A stretch of 64,000 nucleotides of DNA from assembly GCF_003385235.1 (NCBI RefSeq), contig NZ_PQIA01000022.1, positions 1 through 64,000 of the forward strand, written 5' to 3'. Of this stretch, positions 1 to 8,081 are shown one piece after another (within the stretch, counting starts at the first letter, position 1; every line of letters starts with the position of its first letter). This stretch comes from Amycolatopsis circi. GTDB lineage: Bacteria; Actinomycetota; Actinomycetes; Mycobacteriales; Pseudonocardiaceae. A program made the translations under genes and the position numbers. Under the pieces are notes generated by a model that searched no databases, had not been told where the DNA came from, and saw only the letters and a list, made by a program, of their open reading frames with translations.

Positions 1-635
1 CCCCGGTCTTCCAGCGCGACCGACGACGGAACCGCCGCCGACAACAGCGGGGCCAGCGCGGGCCACACCTCCGCACCGCGGCGCAGCGCGAGCAGGACTT
101 CGTGCCGCGCGTCCTGGCTGCCGGTGCGCCACAGCTCTTCCGCGTCGACCAGCGGCTCGGTCCCGCCGTGCACCTGGACGACCGCGCGGAACCGGCCGTC
201 CGCCAGGTCGTCGGATTCGATCCGCAGCGACACCCGCAGCGCGGGCTGCACCCCGGCGACGTCGCCGAGAAACCGCATCAGCAACGGGTACGGCTCCGGC
301 AGCCGCGCCGGATCGTCCGGGATCGGCGTCGCGTGGGCGCGGGGCGGCATCGCGTCGGCAAGGCGGCGCAGCCACGTTTCCTCGGCCGGGTCGAGCGGTC
401 CGGTCCACCCGGCCGAGACGAGCCGTTCCGCGGCTTCGGCGGCCAGCGCCCAGAACCGCGCCGACGGATCCGCGAGCGACCGCAGCACCGGCACCGCCTC
501 CGCGGTCGGCAACCGCAGCGCGGGCACCGTGCGCACCCCGCCGGCCAGCACGACCTCGACCGTGCCGGGCGCCCCGGGACCGTCCGGCTCCGCCCCGTCC
601 GGTCTCCAGAACACGATCCGTCCCGGCTCCACCAC
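1..635 (-). CDS. SNF2-family DEAD/DEAH helicase, N-terminal part (runs off left edge)
   Basis: The minus strand is open from a GTG at 635 to the window edge, about 211 codons, and carries the actinobacterial SNF2-associated N-terminal region. Recognisable segments are a short hydrophobic start (RIVFWRPDG), the middle stretch LRRLADAMPPRAHATPIP, and the conserved FRAVVQVHG and WPALAPLLSAAVPSS blocks that precede the helicase core in this family. The Walker motifs would lie beyond the left edge, so the ATPase is inferred. GTG 635 or GTG 632 is the likely start; a GGGAGG run lies somewhat far upstream. It is divergent from the TetR gene at 721. Confidence 0.72.
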   Translation of the reverse strand, partial: MVEPGRIVFWRPDGAEPDGPGAPGTVEVVLAGGVRTVPALRLPTAEAVPVLRSLADPSARFWALAAEAAERLVSAGWTGPLDPAEETWLRRLADAMPPRAHATPIPDDPARLPEPYPLLMRFLGDVAGVQPALRVSLRIESDDLADGRFRAVVQVHGGTEPLVDAEELWRTGSQDARHEVLLALRRGAEVWPALAPLLSAAVPSSVALEDR

Positions 636-698
636 TGCTGAATTCAGTGCTCCGCCCTCCCCTGGCTGGCCTCTCCGGGATAGTCTACCGGAAAACTC

Positions 699-711
699 TG
701 TACTGCGTACA
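699..711. promoter_or_regulatory. candidate TetR operator between helicase and tetR
   Basis: The sequence TGTACTGCGTACA is a perfect 5-bp inverted repeat around TGC. It ends 9 nt before the TetR start codon and abuts its AAGGAG ribosome site, so a bound protein would block the gene. Autoregulation by the adjacent TetR is inferred from position and symmetry only. Confidence 0.5.
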
Positions 712-720
712 AGGAGCGAA

Positions 721-1470
721 ATGGGCACGGAGGACCCGGACGGTCCGCGGCGGGCCATCGAACTGCTGTGGGGCGTGTCCGGTCCCCCGCGCCGCGGCCC
801 GAGACCGAAGCTGTCGGTCGAGCACGTGGTGGCGGCCGGGATCCGGGTCGCGGACGAGGACGGGCTGGACGCGGTCACCATGCGCCGGATCGCCGACGAG
901 CTGGGCGTGGCGACGATGTCGCTCTACACCTACGTGCCCGGCCGCGACGAGCTGCTGGAGCTGATGCTCGACCACGCGCACGGCGAACTCCCCGGCGAAC
1001 TGCCGGAAGGCTGGCGGGCCGGGCTCGCCGCCGTCGCCGAGGACCTGTGGCGGCTCTACCACCGGCACCCGTGGCTGCTGGAGATCCGCGTCGGCCGTCC
1101 GACGCTGGGGCCGCACACCTTCGCCAAATACGAGCGCGAGCTGGCCGCGATGGACGAACTCGACCTCGACGACGTCCAGCTCGACGCGATCGTCAGCCTG
1201 GTCAACGGACTGGTCGCCGGCGCGGCGCGCGGATCGGTGGACGCGACCCGCGCCGCGCGGCGCAGCGGGATGACCGACTTCGACTGGTGGAACCGCTCCG
1301 CGCCGGTGCTCGCCGAGATCCCGGCGGCGGACCCGGTCCACTTCCCACGCGCGAGCCGGGTCGGCACCACCGCGGGGCAGGCCTACGGCGGCTCTTCGGA
1401 TCCCGAACACCACTTCCGGTTCGGGCTCGGCCGCATCCTCGACGGGATCGGGCAGCTCGCCGGAGCCTGA
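721..1470 (+). CDS. TetR/AcrR-family regulator with TetR_C (PF02909-like) domain
   Basis: A 249-residue one-component repressor. The helix-turn-helix occupies about residues 35-80 (DAVTMRRIADELGVATMSLY followed by TYVPGRDELLELM), and the rest matches the tetracycline-repressor-type ligand-binding domain, with RHPWLLEIRVGRPTLGP typical of that subfamily. The ATG at 721 follows AAGGAG with 4 nt spacing. The frame stays open far upstream, but that extension is opposite-strand coding of the helicase and has no ribosome site. A palindrome lies just upstream. Its target may be itself or a neighbour; the ligand is unknown. Confidence 0.9.
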   Translation: MGTEDPDGPRRAIELLWGVSGPPRRGPRPKLSVEHVVAAGIRVADEDGLDAVTMRRIADELGVATMSLYTYVPGRDELLELMLDHAHGELPGELPEGWRAGLAAVAEDLWRLYHRHPWLLEIRVGRPTLGPHTFAKYERELAAMDELDLDDVQLDAIVSLVNGLVAGAARGSVDATRAARRSGMTDFDWWNRSAPVLAEIPAADPVHFPRASRVGTTAGQAYGGSSDPEHHFRFGLGRILDGIGQLAGA

Positions 1471-1556
1471 GCGCGCGAAATTGTCGGGGTCCCGGTTTAC
1501 CGTGCGAAGGGTGTCGGCGGAACTCGCCGCCGACGAGCACGGGGAGGGAGTACGAG

Positions 1557-2903
1557 GTGACCGGGCAGCAGGACGCGGTCGGCACCGCCGTCGCGCAGGC
1601 GTTCCGCGACGAGTGGGGCTCCGTCGTGGCCACGCTCATCCGCGTCACCGGAGACTGGGACCTGGCCGAGGAATGCGCGCAGGACGCGTTCGCGCTGGCC
1701 GTGCGCACCTGGCCGCGCGACGGCGTTCCCGACCGCCCCGGAGCGTGGCTCACTACCGCCGCCCGCAACCGGGCTGTCGACCGGCTCCGGCGCGCGGCCG
1801 TGGGAGCGGAGAAACTCCGGGAGGCCGCGAGCCTGGCCGTCCCGGACGAACCCGTGACTGTCCACAGTGGAGTAAGCGGAGTCGACGGAGCCGGTGGAGT
1901 AAGCGGAGTCGAGGACGACCGGCTCCGGCTCATTTTCACCTGCTGCCACCCGTCGCTCGCGTTCGAAGCACAGGTCGCGCTCGCGCTGCGCACGCTCGTC
2001 GGGCTCAGCACCGCGGAGATCGCCCGCGCGTTCCTGGTGTCCGAATCGACGATGTCGCAGCGCCTCGTCCGGGTGAAACGCAAGATCCGCGCCGCCGGGA
2101 TCCCGTATCGCGTGCCGCCCGCGCACCTGCTGCCCGAGCGCACCGCGGCGGTGCTCGGCGTGCTGTACCTGTTGTTCAACGAGGGCTATTCGGCCAGCGA
2201 AGGCGACGACCTCCAGCGTCCCAACCTGGCCGTCGAAGCCATCCGGCTGGCCCGGCTGCTGTGCACCTTGCTGCCGGACGAACCGGAGGCCGCCGGCCTG
2301 CTCGCGCTGCTCCTGCTGCAGCACGCCCGCCGCAGCACGCGAAACGGGCCGGACGGCGAACTGATCCCGCTCGACGAACAAGACCGGAGCCGGTGGGACA
2401 CCGCGGCGATCACCGAAGGCACCACGCTGCTGGAGGGAGCGCTGCGGCAGCGCAGTCCCGGGCCGTACCAGGTGCAGGCCGCGATCGCCGCGTGCCATGC
2501 GACCGCCGCGCGCGCCGAGGACACCGACTGGAGACAGATCGCCGGACTCTACCTCGAACTGCACCGGTTCCGGCCGGGCCCGGTGGTCGAACTCAACCGC
2601 GCGGTCGCGGTCGGGATGGCCGCGGGACCGGAAGCCGGACTCGCCCTCGCCGACCGGCTGACCGAAGACCTGGCGGGCTACCACCTGCTGCCCGCCACCC
2701 GCGCGGACTTCCTCCGCCGGCTCGGCCGCGACGAAGAAGCCCAGGTCGCGTACACCGAGGCGCTCGCGTTGGCGCGCACCGGAGCCGAACGCAGCTACCT
2801 CCGGAGACGACTTTCGGAAATTTCTTCGCCGGAGGTGTCTGTCTCCGCGCCGTCCGTTCGTCGGGAAGGCAAACCAGCCCGAACCCCGGAAGGACAGCCG
2901 TGA
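1557..2903 (+). CDS. ECF sigma factor of the ECF42 type (sigma-24-like with C-terminal TPR-like domain)
   Basis: A 448-residue sigma factor, more than twice the usual ECF length. Sigma region 2 is near residues 15-75 (DLAEECAQDAFALAVRTW), region 4 near 130-185 (LSTAEIARAFLVSESTMSQRL), and the C-terminal 240 residues form the helical DUF6596/TPR-like extension found in ECF42 factors (VLYLLFNEGYSAS, PYQVQAAIAACHA). GTG 1557 follows GGGGAGGGA. No anti-sigma gene is adjacent. ECF42 factors are known to be genetically linked to DGPF/YCII proteins and to need the C-terminal extension; the YCII gene two places downstream fits. The linker between regions 2 and 4 contains a duplicated 9-residue block. 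Confidence 0.92.
   Translation: MTGQQDAVGTAVAQAFRDEWGSVVATLIRVTGDWDLAEECAQDAFALAVRTWPRDGVPDRPGAWLTTAARNRAVDRLRRAAVGAEKLREAASLAVPDEPVTVHSGVSGVDGAGGVSGVEDDRLRLIFTCCHPSLAFEAQVALALRTLVGLSTAEIARAFLVSESTMSQRLVRVKRKIRAAGIPYRVPPAHLLPERTAAVLGVLYLLFNEGYSASEGDDLQRPNLAVEAIRLARLLCTLLPDEPEAAGLLALLLLQHARRSTRNGPDGELIPLDEQDRSRWDTAAITEGTTLLEGALRQRSPGPYQVQAAIAACHATAARAEDTDWRQIAGLYLELHRFRPGPVVELNRAVAVGMAAGPEAGLALADRLTEDLAGYHLLPATRADFLRRLGRDEEAQVAYTEALALARTGAERSYLRRRLSEISSPEVSVSAPSVRREGKPARTPEGQP
1867..1912 (+). repeat. in-frame 27-nt-period direct repeat in the sigma factor linker
   Basis: Two identical 19-nt copies (GTGGAGTAAGCGGAGTCGA) begin at 1867 and 1894, 27 nt apart, encoding a repeated Gly-Val-Ser-Gly-Val stretch. 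They lie between sigma regions 2 and 4 and overlap a TCCACAGTGGA palindrome at 1861-1871. Confidence 0.85.
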
Positions 2904-3718
2904 TCACCAAAACCCTTCGCGTGCCCGGCGCGGAACTCCACTACGACCTCGCAGGCTCCGGACCGCTGCTGCTCCTCGTGCCCGGCGGCCCCGCGGACGC
3001 CACCGCCTTCACCGCGCTGCGCCCGTTCCTCGTCGGCCGCTACACCGTCGTCACCTTCGACCCGCGCGGCATCTCGCGCAGCCGCACCACCGATCTCGAC
3101 GACGACCTGGTCGGCCAGCACGCCGAGGACGTCCAGCGGCTGCTCGCCGAACTGGACGCCGGGCCGGTCTCGGTGCTGGCCAACAGCGGCGGCGCGATCA
3201 CCATGCTCGAACACGCCGCCCGGTACCCCGGCGCGGTGCGGACGCTCGTCGCGCACGAACCGCCGGTCAGCCGGTACCTCGGCGATCTGCTGGCCGATTT
3301 CCCGGACATCCCGGCGATCTACCGGGAGCAGGGCGTGGACGCGGCCGTGGGCGCGTTCATGGCCGCCAGCGGTTTCGAGATCCCGCCGCCGCCCGAGCAC
3401 CCGACCGCCGAGGAAATCGAGCAGGGCAAGCAGATGCGCGGCAACTTCGAGGTGTTCTTCGGCAAGCTGATGGCCGCCATCGGAGCCTGGGAGCCCGATC
3501 TCGAAGCGCTCGCCGCCGCGGACACCCGGATCGTCGTCGCGGTCGGCGACGCGATCGGCACCCCGGCCTACGAGGCAGGCGTCGGGCTGGCCCGCGCGCT
3601 CGGCGGCGAACCCGTCCGGTTCCCGGGAGACCACGCGGGCTTCGCCGCCGAACCCGAGGCATTCGCCGCCCGCCTCGCCGAAACCCTCAACGAGGAGAAC
3701 CCATGCGCTATCTCTTGA
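2900..3718 (+). CDS. alpha/beta-hydrolase in the ECF42 operon
   Basis: A 272-residue alpha/beta-hydrolase. The oxyanion region is LLLVPGGPADATAF, the nucleophile elbow is LANSGGA (Ser in N-S-G-G in place of GxSxG), and the catalytic His is in the C-terminal FPGDHAGF. GTG 2900 overlaps the sigma factor stop in GTGA, after a GGAAGGA site, so translation is probably coupled. It overlaps the next gene by 16 nt. The substrate is unknown. Membership of the sigma factor operon suggests it is a target or effector of the same response. Confidence 0.88.
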   Translation: MITKTLRVPGAELHYDLAGSGPLLLLVPGGPADATAFTALRPFLVGRYTVVTFDPRGISRSRTTDLDDDLVGQHAEDVQRLLAELDAGPVSVLANSGGAITMLEHAARYPGAVRTLVAHEPPVSRYLGDLLADFPDIPAIYREQGVDAAVGAFMAASGFEIPPPPEHPTAEEIEQGKQMRGNFEVFFGKLMAAIGAWEPDLEALAAADTRIVVAVGDAIGTPAYEAGVGLARALGGEPVRFPGDHAGFAAEPEAFAARLAETLNEENPCAIS

Positions 3719-4026
3719 TGATCGCCGGATCCGAGGAGCCGACCGCGGAGCAGCTCGCGATCGGCTGCGGCGGCTGGTCCGAAGACCTGGCGGCCCGCGG
3801 CATCCTCGTCGGCGGAGGGGGCCTGCACCCGCCCGCGACAGCGACCACGGTGCGCGTGCGCGACGGCGACGTCCTGCTCAGCGACGGGCCGTTCGCCGAG
3901 ACCAAGGACCAGATCGGCGGCTACGCTGTGCTCGAATGCGCCGATCTCGACGAGGCCGTCGAACACGCGTCCCGCCATCCGGCCGCCGCCTACGGGACCA
4001 TCGAAGTACGCCCGCTCCTCGGCTGA
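3703..4026 (+). CDS. DGPF-motif YCII-family protein
   Basis: A 107-residue YCII-related protein of the ferredoxin-like fold. It contains the family signature LSDGPFAETKDQIGGY at about residues 65-80 and starts MRYLLMI as usual. The ATG has a GAGGAG site and lies inside the end of the hydrolase gene. DGPF proteins are the characteristic partners of ECF42 sigma factors; their biochemical role is not settled. The following gene begins 30 nt after the stop, so all four genes from 1557 to 4544 form one probable operon. Confidence 0.92.
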   Translation: MRYLLMIAGSEEPTAEQLAIGCGGWSEDLAARGILVGGGGLHPPATATTVRVRDGDVLLSDGPFAETKDQIGGYAVLECADLDEAVEHASRHPAAAYGTIEVRPLLG

Positions 4027-4055
4027 TGCCCGCCGCCCATTCCGGAAGGAACCCC

Positions 4056-4544
4056 ATGCCCGCCATTGTGGACAGAAACGAACAGCGCTACGCCGGATAC
4101 CGCGCGACGGTCGGATTCGACGGCATGGCCGAGGTCGCGCACCGGATCGCCGCGATCGTCGGCGCGCTCGCCGAACGCGGCCTCGAACCCGCCTGTGCGC
4201 CGTTCTTCCGCTACCTGGTGCTCGGCACGGACATGGAGACCGTCACCGTCGAGGTCGGCGTCCCGGTCACGGACGCCGTCGACCTCGGCGACGAGTACTT
4301 CAACGACGTCCTGCCCGCCGGGAAATACGCCCAGGCCACCCACCACGGTCCGCCGAGCGGCCTCTTCGCCGCCACCGCCGACCTGCTCGCCTGGGGCGAA
4401 AAAGAGGACGTGCGCTGGGACCGCACCGTCGAGCCCGACGGCGAGCACTGGGCCGCCCGGCTCGAGATCTACCGGACGAACCCGCAGATCGAGCCGGACG
4501 CGAACAACTGGGACACCGACCTCTGCTTCCGGCTCGCGGACTGA
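4056..4544 (+). CDS. GyrI-like / AraC effector-binding-domain protein
   Basis: A 162-residue stand-alone small-molecule-binding domain of the GyrI-like family. Typical segments are FFRYLVLGTDMETVTVEVGV, LPAGKYAQATHHGPPSGL and a C-terminal LEIYRTNPQ with acidic residues. No DNA-binding domain is present. ATG 4056 follows GGAAGGA at good spacing; an in-frame ATG at 4026 overlaps the previous stop but lacks a ribosome site. It is the last gene of the ECF42 cluster and may bind the inducing or detoxified compound, which is inference. Confidence 0.87.
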   Translation: MPAIVDRNEQRYAGYRATVGFDGMAEVAHRIAAIVGALAERGLEPACAPFFRYLVLGTDMETVTVEVGVPVTDAVDLGDEYFNDVLPAGKYAQATHHGPPSGLFAATADLLAWGEKEDVRWDRTVEPDGEHWAARLEIYRTNPQIEPDANNWDTDLCFRLAD

Positions 4545-4562
4545 GCGGCCGGTGGCCCGGAG

Positions 4563-5039
4563 TCACGCGCTCCGGGTCACCAAAGCGCCCACGAGACACC
4601 CGAACCCGGCCGCGGACGCCACTGTCCGCACCGTGTTCCACCGCACCCACGGATCCTCGAACTGGGCCCGCAGCGCGGCGAAGTCGACCGTGTCCGCGGC
4701 GAGGGCGTTGTTCATCGGCACGTTGATCGCACCGGTCACGATCACCATCGCCACCAGAAGCACCGCACCCGCGACGAGCCACGGCAACCCGCCTTTCACC
4801 CCGCCCGTGAAGTGCAGGACCACGGCCGCGACCGCGAGCAGCGGCGCGCCCAGGAACGACAGCAGGAACCAGCCGTTCACGATGGCGTCGTTGATCCGGC
4901 GCATCGCGGTCACGAACGTGTGGTCGTCGGCATGGGCGAGACCGGGCATCACCGACACCGTGTACGCGTAGAACAACCCCGCGATCAGCCCCGCCGCGAC
5001 CACTGCCGCCACCAGAACCGCCTTGGAAACGATCACCAT
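4563..5039 (-). CDS. DUF1772 (anthrone-oxygenase-like) membrane protein
   Basis: A 158-residue four-helix membrane protein. Helices are near residues 5-27, 55-78, 88-108 and 138-156. The conserved blocks are FYAYTVSVMPGL, MRRINDAIVNGWF, AINVPMNNALA and the DPWVRWNTVRT motif before the last helix. These match DUF1772, which includes anthrone oxygenases, though most bacterial members are uncharacterised. ATG 5039 has GGAAGGC upstream and is preferred over the upstream ATG 5105. It converges on the GyrI-like gene and diverges from the hydrolase at 5154. Confidence 0.88.
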   Translation of the reverse strand: MVIVSKAVLVAAVVAAGLIAGLFYAYTVSVMPGLAHADDHTFVTAMRRINDAIVNGWFLLSFLGAPLLAVAAVVLHFTGGVKGGLPWLVAGAVLLVAMVIVTGAINVPMNNALAADTVDFAALRAQFEDPWVRWNTVRTVASAAGFGCLVGALVTRSA

Positions 5040-5153
5040 CGGCTTGCCTTCCGTTTTGTCCCCCAGCACGCCCCCAGTCAATCCAAAGATCGCGAGACGA
5101 TCCATCGGTTATCCGCTCGGAACCATGCGCGATCGTCTCAGCAGGAGGCCTCC

Positions 5154-5990
5154 ATGCCGCACACCCTTCCGAACGGCGTCACGCTCGGCGCCGAGCACTT
5201 CGGCGACCCGGCCGCGCCACTCGTCCTGCTCGCCGGCGGACCCACGATGCTGTCCTGGCCGGACGCCCTGTGCGAAGCACTCGCCCAAGGCGGACGGCAC
5301 GTCGTGCGCTACGACCTCCGCGACGCAGGCGCCTCGGCCACGGTGGACCCGGACGCCCCCGCCTACACGCTGCGCGACCTCGCCGCCGACGCCGCGGCCC
5401 TCGCCCGCGATCTCGACGACCGGCCCGCGCACCTGGCCGGGATCGGAGTCAGCGGGATGGTCGCCCAGGTCGCCGCCCTCGACCACCCGGCCGCGTTCTC
5501 CGCCCTCACGCTGTACGGGACCCGCCCCGTCGCGCCGGGTCCGGTCGACCCCGACCTGCCCGATCACGACGCGAAGACCATGCGCGAAGTCTTCGCGCTG
5601 CCGATGCCGGACTGGTCGGACCGAGCCGCCGTCGCCGAACGCGCCGCCGCCAGCGCCGCCGTCCTCGGCAATGATCCGGACGAGGCCCGATCCGTCGCCG
5701 CCCGCATCTTCGACCGCGCGCCCAGCACGGAGCCGGTCGTGCAGCTGGCCAATCAGCTGGGCATGGTGTTCTCGAAACTCGACTGCACGCCGCGCTGGCG
5801 CGAACGCCTGCCGGAACTCGCGCTCCCGACTGTGGTGTTGCACGGCCGCCGGGACGCGTTCTTCCCGGTCGGCAACGGCGAAGCTCTCGCCCGCGAGATC
5901 CCGGGAGCGCGATTGGTCGTCCTGGAGGATGCCGCGAGCGCGATTCCGGACTCTGCCGCCGAGGAGGTGGCCGCCGCGATGCTCGCTTGA
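5154..5990 (+). CDS. alpha/beta-hydrolase (RdmC / aclacinomycin-methylesterase-like)
   Basis: A 278-residue alpha/beta-hydrolase with nucleophile elbow GIGVSGMVAQ (Ser in G-V-S-G-M). The early LLAGGPTMLSWPDALCEALA and VVRYDLRDAGAS segments are typical of the RdmC-like group. The expected catalytic His region near the C-terminus reads VVLEDAASAIPDSA, so the usual GHxxP His is not evident and the enzyme may be impaired or divergent. ATG 5154 follows AGGAGG. The gene is divergent from DUF1772; 114 nt separate the two starts and must hold both promoters. Confidence 0.8.
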   Translation: MPHTLPNGVTLGAEHFGDPAAPLVLLAGGPTMLSWPDALCEALAQGGRHVVRYDLRDAGASATVDPDAPAYTLRDLAADAAALARDLDDRPAHLAGIGVSGMVAQVAALDHPAAFSALTLYGTRPVAPGPVDPDLPDHDAKTMREVFALPMPDWSDRAAVAERAAASAAVLGNDPDEARSVAARIFDRAPSTEPVVQLANQLGMVFSKLDCTPRWRERLPELALPTVVLHGRRDAFFPVGNGEALAREIPGARLVVLEDAASAIPDSAAEEVAAAMLA

Positions 5991-6008
5991 ACGGTTGTCG
6001 GCGCTCAG

Positions 6009-6827
6009 GTGCAAGCCGGGCCGTCCTTCGGAGCGGGATCGCTTGTGCGGCAAGGGCTTCCTCGAACAGTGGGCTATCGCTGGGATCGCTCGCTAACGGC
6101 GAGGCGGTGGACTCCGGCGAGTCGACCGCGGAATCCTGCTTTCACCGCACCGTCGCATCGCTGCGGCAGGGCATCCCGCACCGCCGGGCTTTCCCTTGCC
6201 GCAGCGCTATTCGGCGTCCGCACCTGGGGCGGCGACGCGGACGGCCCGACGGTGCTGCTGACCGGCACCTACCCGACCGTCGGCGAGGTCTCGCGCCGAT
6301 TGCTCGCCGCGGTGCCGAGCGTGGTCACCGCACGCGCCGGGACCACGCCTGATCCGCTCGTTACGATGCTCGCCGACGAGATCGAGCGCGACGTCCCCGG
6401 ACAGGAGGCCGTCCTGGACCGGCTGCTGGACCTCCTGCTCGTCCGCGTCCTGCGGGAATGGCTCGACCGCCCGGCCGCGCCCGCTTGGTACCGCGCGCAC
6501 GGCGACCCGGTGGCCGGACAAGCCCTGCGCCTGCTGCAGGACCGGCCCGAGCACCCGTGGACCGTCGCCGGTCTGGCCAGCGCGACCGGCGTTTCCCGCG
6601 CCGCGCTCGCCCGCCGGTTCACCGACGCCGTCGGCGAGCCGCCGATGACCTACCTCGCCACCTGGCGGCTCGCCCTCGCCGCCGACCTCCTGCGGCAGCA
6701 CCCCGACGCGACTCTTACCGCGATCGCCCGGCAGGTCGGCTACCGCAGCCCCTTCACGCTGAGCACCGCGTTCAAACGGGAGTACGGGCGCAGTCCGCAG
6801 CACTACCGCTTGCGCGAACCTGCCTGA
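6009..6827 (+). pseudogene. AraC-family regulator lacking the start of its cupin domain
   Basis: Residues from about position 6189 onward match the second half of an AraC-type cupin domain (LFGVRTWGGDADGP onward), followed by an intact AraC double HTH (HPWTVAGLASATGVSRAALA and ATLTAIARQVGYRSPFTLST, ending REYGRSPQHYRL). Family members carry about 100 more cupin residues at the N-terminus. The 180 nt before 6189 are open but encode nothing like a cupin and give no good start or ribosome site. A 5' deletion is the simplest reading. Expression of a shortened DNA-binding protein cannot be excluded. Confidence 0.6.
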
Positions 6828-6861
6828 GCGTCCGGCTGAGCGCGGTGCCCCGCACGAGCGG

Positions 6862-7998
6862 TCAGTCCTCCTCGCCGGACATCTTCGCGAACAGATGCCG
6901 CACTTTCTCCGCCGCGCCGTCGGACAGGAACAGCTCCAGGTTGTCCGCCGACATCTGCGCCGCCGGTTCGGCGCGGTCGAACATCGCCTCCTCGAACTTC
7001 CGCACGTCGCCGCCCTGAGCGAGAACCAGGGCAAGTTCGGCGCCGTCGCGCATGGTGAGGTTCGCGCCCTGTCCGGCGAACGGCGACATCAGGTGCGCCG
7101 CGTCGCCGAGCAGTGTCACGCCCGGTGTGTGTTCCCAGCGCAATCCGATCGGCAACGCGGTCAGCGGATACACCAGCACCGGCCCGGACGTCGCGTCCAG
7201 CAACGCCAGGAACTCCGTCGGCCACGCGGCGTACAGCTCCTTCAGCGCGACGCGTGCGCGAGCCGGGTCGTCGAAGGGAATCCCCGACGTCTCCGGCCAG
7301 TCCTCGGCGCAGCGGAGGGCCAAGTGGACGCGGATCGTGCCGTCTCCGTTGCGCTGCGCGGAAAGCGTCTGATGATCCCCGATCGCGGAAAAGCCGCCTC
7401 GTCCGACGAGCGCTGACGCTGTCGGGTGCGCACGGTCCGCGTCGTGGATGACCAGCTCCATCCCGTGCGCGCCGCAATACGCCGGTTCCGCGTCGGTGAG
7501 CAGCGGGCGGATTCTCGACCGGGCTCCGTCCGCGCCGACGAGGAAATCGCACTCCAGGCTTTCCCCGCCGGACAGGTGGACGCGATGCCGTCCGTCGCCG
7601 AGCGGCTCCGCGCGAGTCACCGCGTGTCCCCAATGGACACTGCTCTCCGGAAGCGCGTCGAGCAGCAGTTTCCGCAGCGCCGGCCGGTCCGCCTCGGGAC
7701 GGCCCCAGCGCGCTTCGCCTTCGTCCGGAGTGATTTCCTGCCGCAGCAGGGTTCCCGCGGAGTCGTAGAGGACCATGTCCTGGCCCTCCGGCCGCGCGAT
7801 CGCGCGGTAACCGGCCTCCAGACCGGCCTCGCGCAGCGCCCACTGGCCCTCGTCGACCGTCAGGTCCAGCGTGCCGCCCTGCACCCGGGCTTCCGGGCCG
7901 GCGTCGCGTTCGCAGACCACGGCGTCGACGCCGTGCGCCTTCAGCACCCGCGCGCAGGTGAGCCCGCCGAGCCCGCCCCCGGCGATGACGATCCGCAT
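6862..7998 (-). CDS. FAD-dependent monooxygenase (TetX-like, PF01494)
   Basis: A 378-residue aromatic-hydroxylase-type flavoprotein. The FAD dinucleotide motif GGGLGG is at residues 7-12, and the second FAD motif is LLGDAAHLMSPFAGQGAN near 285-302, with the DG-type VGADGARS motif near 150. Overall length and order match TetX-like monooxygenases. ATG 7998 opens directly into the Rossmann beta strand (MRIVIAGGG). It is divergent from a TetR gene at 8082, with two palindromes between them, so repression by that TetR is likely. A drug or aromatic substrate is plausible but not shown. Confidence 0.9.
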   Translation of the reverse strand: MRIVIAGGGLGGLTCARVLKAHGVDAVVCERDAGPEARVQGGTLDLTVDEGQWALREAGLEAGYRAIARPEGQDMVLYDSAGTLLRQEITPDEGEARWGRPEADRPALRKLLLDALPESSVHWGHAVTRAEPLGDGRHRVHLSGGESLECDFLVGADGARSRIRPLLTDAEPAYCGAHGMELVIHDADRAHPTASALVGRGGFSAIGDHQTLSAQRNGDGTIRVHLALRCAEDWPETSGIPFDDPARARVALKELYAAWPTEFLALLDATSGPVLVYPLTALPIGLRWEHTPGVTLLGDAAHLMSPFAGQGANLTMRDGAELALVLAQGGDVRKFEEAMFDRAEPAAQMSADNLELFLSDGAAEKVRHLFAKMSGEED

Positions 7999-8013
7999 GA
8001 TGACATCCCCTCG

Positions 8014-8043
8014 ATACACTGTATTGAATAGATACACCGTATC
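8014..8043. promoter_or_regulatory. two palindromic operator-like sites between monooxygenase and tetR
   Basis: ATACACTGTAT (8014-8024) is a perfect palindrome around one base, and GATACACCGTATC (8031-8043) is a second, related palindrome 17 bp away centre to centre. Both share GATACAC. The spacing would place two TetR dimers over both divergent promoters. Binding by the TetR at 8082 is inferred. Confidence 0.6.
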
Positions 8044-8081
8044 GGAACCGCCCCGGTACTGTCACCCGAAAAGGAGCGAGC

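Noticed and set aside
102..1470. Long plus-strand reading frame continuous with the TetR gene
   Set aside because: The part before 721 is antisense to the helicase and lacks a ribosome site; high GC keeps antisense frames open.
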